NCBI GenBank assembly: GCA_022497145.1
Contig: MU385884.1
Location: 241,031 to 305,030, forward strand
Direction of reading: 5' to 3'
Length of the DNA: 64,000 nt
From: Rostrohypoxylon terebratum
Taxonomy: Eukaryota > Ascomycota > Sordariomycetes > Xylariales > Hypoxylaceae
In this document: piece by piece, positions 55,910-64,000 of the stretch
Layout of the letters: each line of letters starts with the position of its first letter
Numbering within the stretch: position 1 is the stretch's first letter
Made by a program: the position numbers and the translations under genes
Notes under the pieces: model-generated
Told to the model about the DNA's origin: nothing
Databases searched by the model: none
Seen by the model: the letters and a program-made list of their open reading frames with translations, nothing else

Positions 55910-57334
55910 CGTTGGCGACCTGGTTCGAAATACCTATGTCGGATAGCTAGAGCCTCTCGCACGCTTAAAAAAAAAACTCGAGACGAAGCCCGCCGACCTT
56001 ATATGAACTACAAGGATGCGCTTCGTCTCCCATAGTGTCACTTAGTTCCACATTATATCTCTCATGTCAGCAATTCGAACCCTACATCTGTTAAAGGTCA
56101 TGGCGTTGCGAGGGTCGCGGACCTGCTCGATCCGGCAATGGACGGAGAAGCGTGCGACGGAAAAGATGGCATTTCTTGCCGCATTTCCATGCCTAGGATG
56201 GGTTGACGTTCTCGTCCCATCTTGGCTAATGGCATCTCCTTGGCTCCTAGCTCTCTAAACGGTGGAGGATCTCCTCTTCCAGCGAGGGCGAAGATGGGAT
56301 TTCCCCGAAACGCGATAGCTTTTAAGCGGGCAGAGGGGGCAGAGGGGAAATAAGGCTATGGTCCCGGGCCGCATTAGCCACATATTAATTAAGGTCCCGT
56401 CGGTCCCGTCACTTGCATGGATTCGCGCTACCCAGTCTTAGATGTAACCATACCCGCCCAGTCGCTCAAGTCTTCGCGCCAGGGGCAATGTCCAAGCCTT
56501 GACGGTGATTTATTCCCGAGCTTGCACGAAGTCGTCTTCATAGTGACGGTGCTTTAAGTTTCCGCAACGCATGCGCTTCGATCGTGACATTTATATTATG
56601 GAACATCCAACTAGTAACGCGTTGCCATAACAGTGGATGTCGCCTTCGTTGACGCTATCCGGACAGTTGGGAGAATTTTAATTGTACTCGAGAAAAATTT
56701 AAATGATTACACAAGGGGCAACGCCGTTGAGTTGCGCAAGAGCCTTAAGTTTACTCCCGATTGGTGTGTAGAACACCCCTGTAGGCTTGATTGGCCCTTA
56801 GTTCTTTCAATTTCTTATCGATTGCCTAGCGTCACGCTAGACAAAGGCCACTTCATGATTGGGTGCATCCCGCTCGTAGCCCCGCCGATTCCACAACCCT
56901 ACAATTTTACACGCGATGATTGAAGCACTAGCATTCTTTTAACTGCATTTTGACTGCCTGCGCAATGATAAAATCCAGTGCATTTGAAATCATCCAATTA
57001 CACAGATGGAGTGCTTCAAATTGATGGTCTTTTTATTAGTGGTAAGCTAAGCTTAAACGTTATGTAATCAATTGAAAGAAACAGCTGTTTTTTATGTTCT
57101 TACGCCACTCGTAAAAGCGGGACTTCTTAAATCCTCATCCAATTAAAAACCCGTGTTCCCATCTCAGCCACAACGCCACGGATTGCCTACATGAGACCTA
57201 GGACCTAGGTTGAACGGTGAACCATTTTTAAATTCTCTACGTCTCAATCTTCCTAACCTACTTTTCGAGGTAATGCCACAAATCTAGGTCAATATGTATT
57301 ATCGCTAGAAGTAACCATCCATAAATGTATCAGG
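55910..57334. other. Spacer between GH3 and transporter
   Basis: Promoter side of the GH3 gene, then AT-rich DNA. Contains an ACCTAGG tandem duplication (57196-57209) and a 10-bp inverted repeat TTGAAGCACT/AGTGCTTCAA bounding 100 bp (56920-57019). A 96-codon ORF at 56633-56923 has no recognisable features. Confidence 0.5.
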
Positions 57335-59258
57335 TTAACCCGTCGTTCGAACGGTGCTTTGGTCTGTTTCGTCCATCGTTGCTCTTTTCAATGCTTCGGT
57401 ATTTATGCAAACATAACTCTTGAACTTTCGTGCGGGAATTTTGGCCTCGAATATCTCGTCGATCTCTTCTAACGTTCGATCCCGCGTTTCCGGCACGAAG
57501 CACCACGTGAACACAAAAACTATAATGTTGGACAAGAACCAGATGTACCTATGAGACCATTAACGTCATGCTAACGGCAAGAATCCATTGTGAGGACTAA
57601 CCCGTACTTGGCGCTCCATCCTAGGCCGGCTGGGTTGATGAAATATGGTGCCGTGAAAACTCCCAACCAGTTCCCAAGGAAGTTTAAAGCTGTGCCTACG
57701 CCGTACGTGTGAGCCCGGAGATGATTACTGGGAAGTTCGCCTCCTAAAAGCCACGCATAAGGGGCTAGTGGTACGTTAGCATACTTAGCGTACACGATAT
57801 CGAGAATGAACGACATCGAATCTTGGCGAAATACTTACCATAGGCGACATAGAAGAATGTGAACAACGCATTAAAGGCAACTACCAGCTTAGCCGCAATT
57901 TCGGTTCCCGGAGCCACAGTCCACGAGATAGCAAACGCGAGCTGACAGAGGCCGCATGCGCCTACTCCAACAAGCAAAATGACACGGCGGCCAACCCATA
58001 GGACTATAGAAATGCTAGCTAAGACACCGACGAGTCCCATACATGTTATCATCGTGGAGAGTGCGAAAGCTTCTTTTACCCCGGCCACGGTGAGGAAGTA
58101 AGTGGTGTAAATGTTTAACTTGTTTTCGCCGTTAGCTGACCAGGTACCTAAACGATATGATCCCGAAACGTAGGAATATAACACGTACCCAAGAGGAACC
58201 TAACCACACGAGTTAACATCCGATACGTAGGTAAGCACCTACTTGAGAGTAGTAGTTATTCTCGTACCAAAACGGGAAAAACAATCCGGGGACGGAAAAG
58301 GGGTTGGGAAGACCCACCATTAGCGCAATGGAAACAAATAATAGCTATGGATAGAAAGGAACGACGTCGGTTCGTTCCTCGCCACATCTCAATCCATAAG
58401 TGTTTCCCCTTCAGACGACCCGATTGCTCTACCACGGAGGTTTTGATCTCTTCGAATTCGGCACGAAATTCAGCCTCTTTGATGTTATTATCGCGTAACC
58501 GGCGAAGAGCAGATTCGGCTGCCGCCCCTTTCCCGCGCGTCATGAGCCATCGCGGACTTTCGGGGAAACAGAAAAGGGACACCGACTGAATAGTCGGAGC
58601 GACGAAAAATATCGCCAAAGGGATCTGGTAAGCTTCTTTGCCGAGGAGCGCGTGCGTACCGTTGTCTACGGCCGCCCCTACGATGGACCCAACACATAAT
58701 TGACTTTGGTATACGGCGAACACGATGCCTCGCAAATGAGCTGGAGCTACCTCGTTGATATAAACCTGGGCGAAGGTGAGGAACCACCCGACCGAGATCC
58801 CTGATCTTTGCGTCAGCCGTCAATAACCCCAACATGAAACGTTGATCTTCAATGTTACCGAGAAGCAAGCGCGCAAAGTAGAGGGCCTTAAGATTGGTTG
58901 TCCCAATCATGACTGCCGTAGCTATGTAATTCAAGATCGAGGCTGCCCACAGCCCATGTCGTCTACCGAGTTTAGAGCTGAACGGCCCTACCGATAGCGA
59001 GCCCACGAACGTCCCAATTGTCATGAGAGAAGAGATCAGCTGTTGGACCGTCGGGTCTATGGCCCATTTGCCGGCTGCTTCGTCGTAGTAGCCGAAGATT
59101 TTCAAAAACCCGGGCATGGCCATGAAGCCGCCGACGAGGGCGTAGTCAAGACCATATTGAAAGCTCGAGATCGTCACAACGAAGCAAATCGCGAGGCACT
59201 TTCGATGGCTCCGTATGTTCAGCTGGAGAGGGTTTGCTGATACGACAGTGCTTACCAT
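57335..59258 (-). CDS. MFS sugar transporter, second copy of a different subfamily
   Basis: Model: complement(57335-57548, 57602-57764, 57839-58135, 58318-58800, 58859-59258), 518 aa, phases consistent. Short hydrophilic N-terminus, TM1 ending in SSFQYGLDYALVGG, LGRRHGLWAASI after TM2, QVYINEVAPAHLRG, FPESPRWL and the C-terminal VPETRDRTLEEIDEIFEAKIP, all sugar-porter signatures; about 12 membrane segments. One join is less certain: the 182-bp intron at 58136-58317 gives CANANGENKLNIYTTYF. Located back to back with the TauD-like gene, 498 bp apart. Substrate unknown. It is clearly diverged from the 32.9-kb permease (different TM1 and domain lengths). Confidence 0.87.
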
Positions 59259-59756
59259 AGTCGCGGTCTTATGTATCTTTGCCTGCTTAGAATGGCGTCA
59301 ACTAACACGAGACTTGATATACGATACACGGCGGGGAAGACCATATAACTTAAAGCACCGCCTCGCTTGTAAAGTGATATGTCAATAAGTGTAATGGATT
59401 TACCGTCCTCTAACCGCGTCACAACCAAGGTTACCTTCTTGAACTATCCCTAAAATAAAGTCTACCATCGCTCGGGTTGCCATTCAGAGACGCCCCCGCT
59501 TGACAACTCCAACTTGTTTGAATACTCATTGCCGATCGAAAACATGGTCGCTTAGCTCTCCCCGCACTTTGGAGCGGCAGACGTAGAAATGTGTCACGCG
59601 GACGGGGGTAAGCGTGAGAATAGTTCAGGGGATTTTCCAGTTTATAAAAGCATAATAAAAGCAGGATTTATGCTTGAGTAATAATGCTAATATAAACGAG
59701 AAAAATATACTCGGGGTAATCGTTAGTAAACAAACGTCGTTATTTAACTTATCACC
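59259..59756. promoter_or_regulatory. Divergent promoter, transporter and TauD-like gene
   Basis: 498 bp shared by the two genes. AT-rich toward 59650-59750. I see no clear binding-site array. Confidence 0.5.
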
Positions 59757-61031
59757 ATGGGATCTTTGGTTTCGAATAAATTGATCAGGGAACCCTTGAA
59801 GAAAGGGTCATCCATCGATCATCTCGAATACGTCGATAGTACCCCTATTATCGGCAGGGAGTATCCCACAGCAAAGCTCAAGGATATGATAAATGCCCCC
59901 AATGCTAACGAGCAATTGCGAGATCTCGCCATCACGATATGCGAGCGCGGTGTCGTTTTTTTCAGAGCTCCCCAAGATGATCTATCCATCGAGGAGCAAA
60001 AGCATATCACCGATATGCTAGGCAAGTTGACCGGGAGGCCCGAAGGACACGGACTACACGTGCATCCTTTATACAACGATCCTAATAACCTCCCGATGGC
60101 AGACGGGACCACGGATAAAAACATGTGAGAAGACAGGAGAAAAAAGTCGTGATGGTGTTAGTAGCTTCTATGTTAACAGATTCTTAGCTATGTCATCAAC
60201 TCCGAGGCGGCAAAGAAACTATATGCTACGATGAAAAACCGCCCCGACTCCAGCAAGGAGCCCCGAGATCTAAGTCGGGAGTGGCATAGCGATAGTATGT
60301 CGAGGATCACAATCGACCGTTCTCTGGTTCTTCATCTGACAGTGGTCTGCTAGGCCTTTTTGAAAATTGCCCCTCGGACTTCTCGTTCCTACGAATGCAG
60401 GACACGCCAGCGACAGGGGGGGATACCCTCTGGGTATCCGGCTACGAGCTGTACGATCGCTTGTCACCCCCTTTCCAGAGGTTTCTCGAAACCTTAACGG
60501 CCACGTGCGCGCAACCGGTTTTCGAGTCCGCGTGCAGAGCCGGCGCATATGAGGTCACATCCCCTCGCGGGTCGCCTCTTAACGTCGGCTACGAGTTCTC
60601 CCCGTCTCATCCGGTCATACGAACGCACCCGGTCACTGGTTGGAAATCCGTGTTTGCGGGAGTTGGCTTACACGTTAGCCGTATCAACGACGTCTATTCC
60701 TGGGAGGATTACATGATCCGCGATTACATCATGCGTCTTATCACCCGCAACCACGACTGCGTGGCACGGATGCACTGGACAAGGGGAGCCTGTGCTCTCT
60801 GGAGTAATATATGCACTCTTCACGCTGCTACTGTGAGCATCTATCCCCGGCTTTCGACCTAAACTTGATTGAGGGTAGCCTTTCCCTTACTTACGTGAAT
60901 GATGTTAGCCCGATGTTCATCTTGTGGAGGGAATAAGGACGGGCGTGCGAGCCTCTGGTATCGGCGAAAAGCCATACCTTGACCCAGCAAGCACCGGCAG
61001 GAGAGAAGCGCTTGGGTTACCACGATTCTGA
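59757..61031 (+). CDS. TauD-like Fe(II)/2-oxoglutarate-dependent dioxygenase
   Basis: Model: exons 59757-60124, 60188-60294, 60354-60832, 60909-61031, 358 aa, phases consistent. Starts MGSLVSNKLIREPLKKG. The facial triad is visible: HxD in SREWHSDS (His156, Asp158) and the distal His315 in CTLHAAT, followed by a 2-oxoglutarate-binding Arg328 in EGIRTGVRASG. GGDTLWVSGYELYDRLSPPF and HPVIRTHPVTGWKSVFAG are typical of fungal TauD relatives, as is the tail EKPYLDPASTGRREALGLP. These enzymes hydroxylate sulfonates such as taurine, or related acids, releasing sulfite; the exact substrate is unknown. No peroxisomal signal is obvious. Convincing despite two introns in the core. Confidence 0.9.
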
Positions 61032-61724
61032 GTAACGTGGCGTTGTCTTCTAGTCTCTTTTGCGAGCTGCAATCGCATAAACTTGACGATTAAGCAAATG
61101 ATAGGTAAGTCATTGTTGGAAACGACAACACATGAACCGGTATTTAAGGTTTGCCAACTAAGATCGTGGGTCGTTCTGGAATTTGTTAAACACTTAAATG
61201 ATTAGTCCGATTAACCCCTTTAACATGCATCGCAATTATGAATAAACTTGGTTATGAGATTAGCCTTCACTACACCGCGGAGACAATTTTCGAATACCAT
61301 CTTTTATGTAAGACTCTATTATTTACAGCAATTTTAATGAATGTTTTTTTTTTCAAGAAGGCCCGGATGAGTGGCCCTAAGCAGCCGCCTTGTCTCCGTT
61401 CCTAAAAAGCCCCCCCCCCCCCCTTTTCCCATGGTTTCGACCCGGAACCCACAGTGGTGATCGCAAAGGGGCAGCTGATTGTTGCCTGCCGGGTCCGAAC
61501 CCCTGCTCCGAATTACTCGACCAGGGTGTAAATCTTTCCGTGCTTTACGCGTGAATTTGCGTGGTAGTGTGAGCAAACTCACGCTCGTTCACCAGCCCTC
61601 ACGGCCAGCCCTACCCCCCACCTGGCCCCTTGCTAGCACTAGGTATATATTTGGCCTCTAGCTGCGAGGTTTCCCGTGGGTGTTTATTTTCCTCTTCACC
61701 TTCATTCTTGAAAAGCATCCTGCC
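61032..61724. other. Spacer upstream of the cysteine-rich gene
   Basis: Contains a poly-C run near 61409-61422, tRNA-box-like words near 61440-61520 (see rejected list) and a pyrimidine-rich leader before 61725. No gene. Confidence 0.5.
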
Positions 61725-62842
61725 ATGCCTCGTCGTCGTCCTAATCCTTCGACTAAGCAGCCACCCTCGCTTGCTACCACCCGGGCGCGCGCAAACGCCC
61801 CCTCTGGGTCGCAGGCGGCAGAGGCCTCGTCTTCCCAAGCCGCTCCGGTCGCACGGCGTTCCCTACGACGTGGCCCTCAGGTCAACTTGAGCGAAGTAGA
61901 GCCTCGTGCTGAACGCGCAGCCGACGACCAGTCCGACAGCGAGGTCGAACCGGTGCACCACGAGGTGTCTTGCAATCGGTGCCTTTGGCATCTTGTCCGC
62001 TGGAAGATCAATAAGAAGGAACCCAACAAGATTCAAGAGTGCCTTGTGTCGCCCCGTGAGTCCTCCTGTCCCACCCGCTAGCTGACTGCTGACCTCGTTC
62101 CAGGTGCTTCGACCAAGTGTGACTATTGCCAGGTGTCTGGCCATGACTGCCTTAAGGTACCGCCCTGCGTCTCCTTTCTCTGACCTTGTCGTTAACCAGC
62201 TCCCAGCTCGACGGTTCCCTTGCTGAGGATGCACGGGAGCTGTATGCTGAGATCCGGTCTGAGCGCCCCTCCCACCGACGGGTTGCCCTCTTGCAGTACC
62301 GCTGCTTAGAGGAGGTGCAGCAGCGAAAGGAGTTCATCGGGCAGTCAGTTCCTCAACGTGCCGGATATGACGCCCGTAAGGGCGAGGAGCGCGCGGAGCG
62401 CACTCTAGCCGCACAAGAATCTATTGCGGAGAACTTGGGCGAAGCAAAACTGTCCTTGACTCTCCTCAGTCGCGAACACCGCCACATCGCAGGGAGCCTA
62501 GGGGCCCTCCTCGAGCAGACCACCCGCCTCGCAGACGCCCAAAGTGCTACCGTGGAGTCCTTGGCGAGCCTTCGACAGGTATTTGCCGGCCCTAGCCAGC
62601 AGCTTCCCGCTGCCAATTCCAACCTTCTCGGCTCTAGCACCACCACCGAGCGGTCCGCTGGTCGCCGAGACGGGTTGCTTAGCCCAAACTGGGTTGCCCC
62701 CTCGGCCCACCGAAGGAGGCCTTCTACCACGTTGCGGCTTGCCGGGAACGAGCTTGAAGCAGAAGCAGAAGCCCCGTCCAGGCCTCCCCCCCAAGTCGAG
62801 CCTCGGTTTAATCCCCTACCGCCAGTCCCGTCGAAACTTTAA
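61725..62842 (+). CDS. Cysteine-rich putative zinc-binding protein of unknown function
   Basis: Model: exons 61725-62055, 62104-62156, 62207-62842, 339 aa, phases consistent. N-terminus MPRRRPNPSTKQPPS is basic and S/A/R-rich. The motif C-x2-C (SCNRCLWHLVRWK), a lone Cys (QECLVSPR) and C-x2-C-x6-C (KCDYCQVSGHDC) span the first two exon borders and resemble a zinc-binding unit. The rest is R/E/L-rich, probably helical (RVALLQYRCLEEVQQRKEF), with an S/P-rich tail. I do not recognise a catalytic domain. Related multi-copy genes occur in many ascomycetes, often in accessory DNA. Past the TAA, another frame reads KRKRKAKGKGKGKG and then an acidic SEDEDEPAAAES after an in-frame TAG, suggesting a decayed C-terminus. 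Confidence 0.6.
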
Positions 62843-63179
62843 GTTCTAAACGGAAGCGCAAGGCTAAAGGCAAGGGGAAAGGGAAGGGTGTAGCCACAAA
62901 AAAGCCCCGCCCCTTTATTACTGCTAACCCCTCGGTGCCCACGGCCTAGGAGATGTGGCCCAGCGAGGACGAAGACGAGCCAGCCGCAGCCGAGTCGACG
63001 CGGGCTCTGAGTAGTCGAAAAAGGAATAAACATACTGCCTGATAGCTAGCATTGCTTCGATAGCCAACACACTCCGTGCGGGGTTTACAACGCCTTTGTC
63101 CCTTTTTTGTGCCTGGTGTATAATATCAATGTGCAACAACATTAAGCACTGCTAGCCCTCGTCTGCCCCTTATTTAATC
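62843..63179. other. Region between the two cysteine-rich units
   Basis: Begins with coding-like sequence (basic, then acidic) in a different frame from the preceding stop, then spacer with no gene of its own. Confidence 0.45.
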
Positions 63180-63843
63180 ATGCCTCAACGTACGTACCCC
63201 TGCCAGCGATGTTGCTATGCCCTTGCGAGGTGACATGTGGGTGACGAGAACCCCTCTTGCCGTGAAATTAAAAGTGAGTCGCCTCCTCGACTACCCTTCC
63301 TCCCTTACCGCAGTTAACTCGCAGCAGATGGTTCTCCCAAGTGCCGACGGTGCTGCAGTGGTGGCGAAGCTTGTGTCGGGGTAGGCAACCCTTGCGAGCT
63401 TTGTTTCTTTCGTGCCGAACTAATTATTGCTCCATTAGTTGGACAATTGCCACCGAGATCCCGGCCGCGCTGCCTAGCAGCTATATCTCTTTAACCCGAG
63501 TCACCGCCCCTAGCCGGTGGCCGAGTGACAGCCAACTCCTTGTTAGGCACGTATGCGGCGCGCACAACACACCTTGACCAGAGGCCTTCAGGGTTTTAAA
63601 AACCCGTAATAACGAAAGCGGAGAAAAAGCCGCTTGGCGGCGTAAGAGCGAAGGCAACGAACGGGATAAGGCTGAACAGGAAGCCTTCGACGGTCTCTAT
63701 AGTGCTTTCACCCGTGTAGCTCACAAGTTGACTCTCTTTCAGCGGGCGGCAGAAATGCTTGCTCTAGGTAAGGGGAATTTCTCCTTCGGCCCCCTTACCC
63801 CCTCCGGGTTTATCAGGGCTTACTATTACTTATACAGTTTGTA
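63180..63843 (+). pseudogene. Broken relative of the cysteine-rich gene
   Basis: Starts MPQRTYPCQRCCYALAR, then TGA at 63231 where the intact relative continues. After the stop the frame gives HVGDENPSCREIK, a GTGAGT donor, and beyond the intron a DGSPKCRRCCSGGEAC stretch. The Cys order C-x2-C, C, C-x2-C-x6-C and the phase-1 intron between the third and fourth Cys match the gene at 61725. Further on, 63640-63843 reads EAFDGLYSAFTRVAHKL and RAAEMLALGKG, an open frame that could be its C-terminal part. The stop could come from CGA to TGA, a C-to-T change of the kind made by RIP; one site cannot show that. Confidence 0.5.
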
Positions 63844-64000
63844 ACGTTAGTTAAGATTCCTTAGATAAAGCGTGATTGTATTTTCTAAGTTTTATTAAAG
63901 ATGTGCGTGTTTTTGTGACGAACCTATACTTAGGCTTAGTAAGTATAGCTTCATAAGGGGGTCTTGATTTTAAGGTAACAGTAATCGTAGAGGTCAAGTG

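Noticed and set aside
56633..56923. 96-codon plus-strand ORF between GH3 and transporter genes
   Set aside because: No family features, no splice partners and near an inverted repeat; not supported.
61430..61525. Words resembling tRNA B-box (GGTCCGAACCC and GGGTCGAAACC on the minus strand)
   Set aside because: T-arm stems pair imperfectly and no acceptor stem or anticodon arm closes; neither a tRNA nor a SINE can be shown.
1..64000. CRISPR arrays, bacterial operons, riboswitches
   Set aside because: Intron-rich eukaryotic genes throughout; no spaced direct repeats of CRISPR type and no Shine-Dalgarno pattern.

Overview
The window is chromosomal DNA from a filamentous ascomycete (Pezizomycotina; Sordariomycetes is my best guess, from family resemblance only). 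Evidence: short 49-350 bp GT-AG introns with CTAAC/CTGAC-like branch sites, fungus-specific families (MedA, OM14, Zn2Cys6 regulator, GT90, GH128, A-T-R reductase, TauD-like dioxygenase), large AT-richer gene-free spacers, and many TACCTAGGTA-type palindromes. I assembled gene models by hand by joining reading frames at splice sites so that phases add up. They are predictions without transcript support.

Layout. 1-4.1 kb: gene-free leader with microsatellites and a 10-N gap between G/C homopolymers. 4.1-6.9 kb: medA/acr1/ren1-type conidiation regulator (+). 10.2-13.4: TTC27/Emw1 TPR protein (-). 14.2-19.0: GYF-domain protein (-). 20.5-23.9: stand-alone A-T-R (NRPS-like) reductase (-). 25.7-27.6: DUF7924-like protein with a frame-breaking 7-bp duplication (-). 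28.6-29.3: mitochondrial OM14 (-), whose ATG is split by an intron. 30.1-36.7: maltose-utilisation-like cluster of maltase (-), sugar permease (+) and Zn2Cys6 regulator (-), with a phased CCG array in the divergent promoter. 37.5-38.5: Mia40 (-). 39.2-40.2: thiamine pyrophosphokinase (+). 40.5-41.3: SNARE Bos1 (-), whose first exon codes only the ATG. 42.7-43.8: single-pass membrane protein (+). 44.2-45.7: PTS2-bearing 3-ketoacyl-CoA thiolase (-). 46.5-47.5: GPI-type GH128 glucanase (-). 48.5: a 141-bp TA-flanked MITE. 49.9-51.5: GT90 glycosyltransferase (+). 52.1-52.9: beta-carbonic anhydrase (-). 53.6-55.9: secreted GH3 beta-glucosidase (-). 57.3-59.3: second MFS sugar transporter (-), divergent from a TauD-like dioxygenase at 59.8-61.0 (+). 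61.7-64.0: accessory end with an intact cysteine-rich putative zinc-binding gene and a broken relative next to it.

The genes fall into housekeeping functions (secretory traffic, mitochondrial import, thiamine, beta-oxidation, CO2 hydration) interleaved with carbon acquisition (maltase/permease/regulator, GH3, GH128, two sugar transporters). The most notable items are the maltose-like cluster with its 10-bp phased promoter array, the two introns at or inside start codons, the recurrent CCTAGGN heptamer duplications (one inside a gene), and the cysteine-rich family at the right edge.
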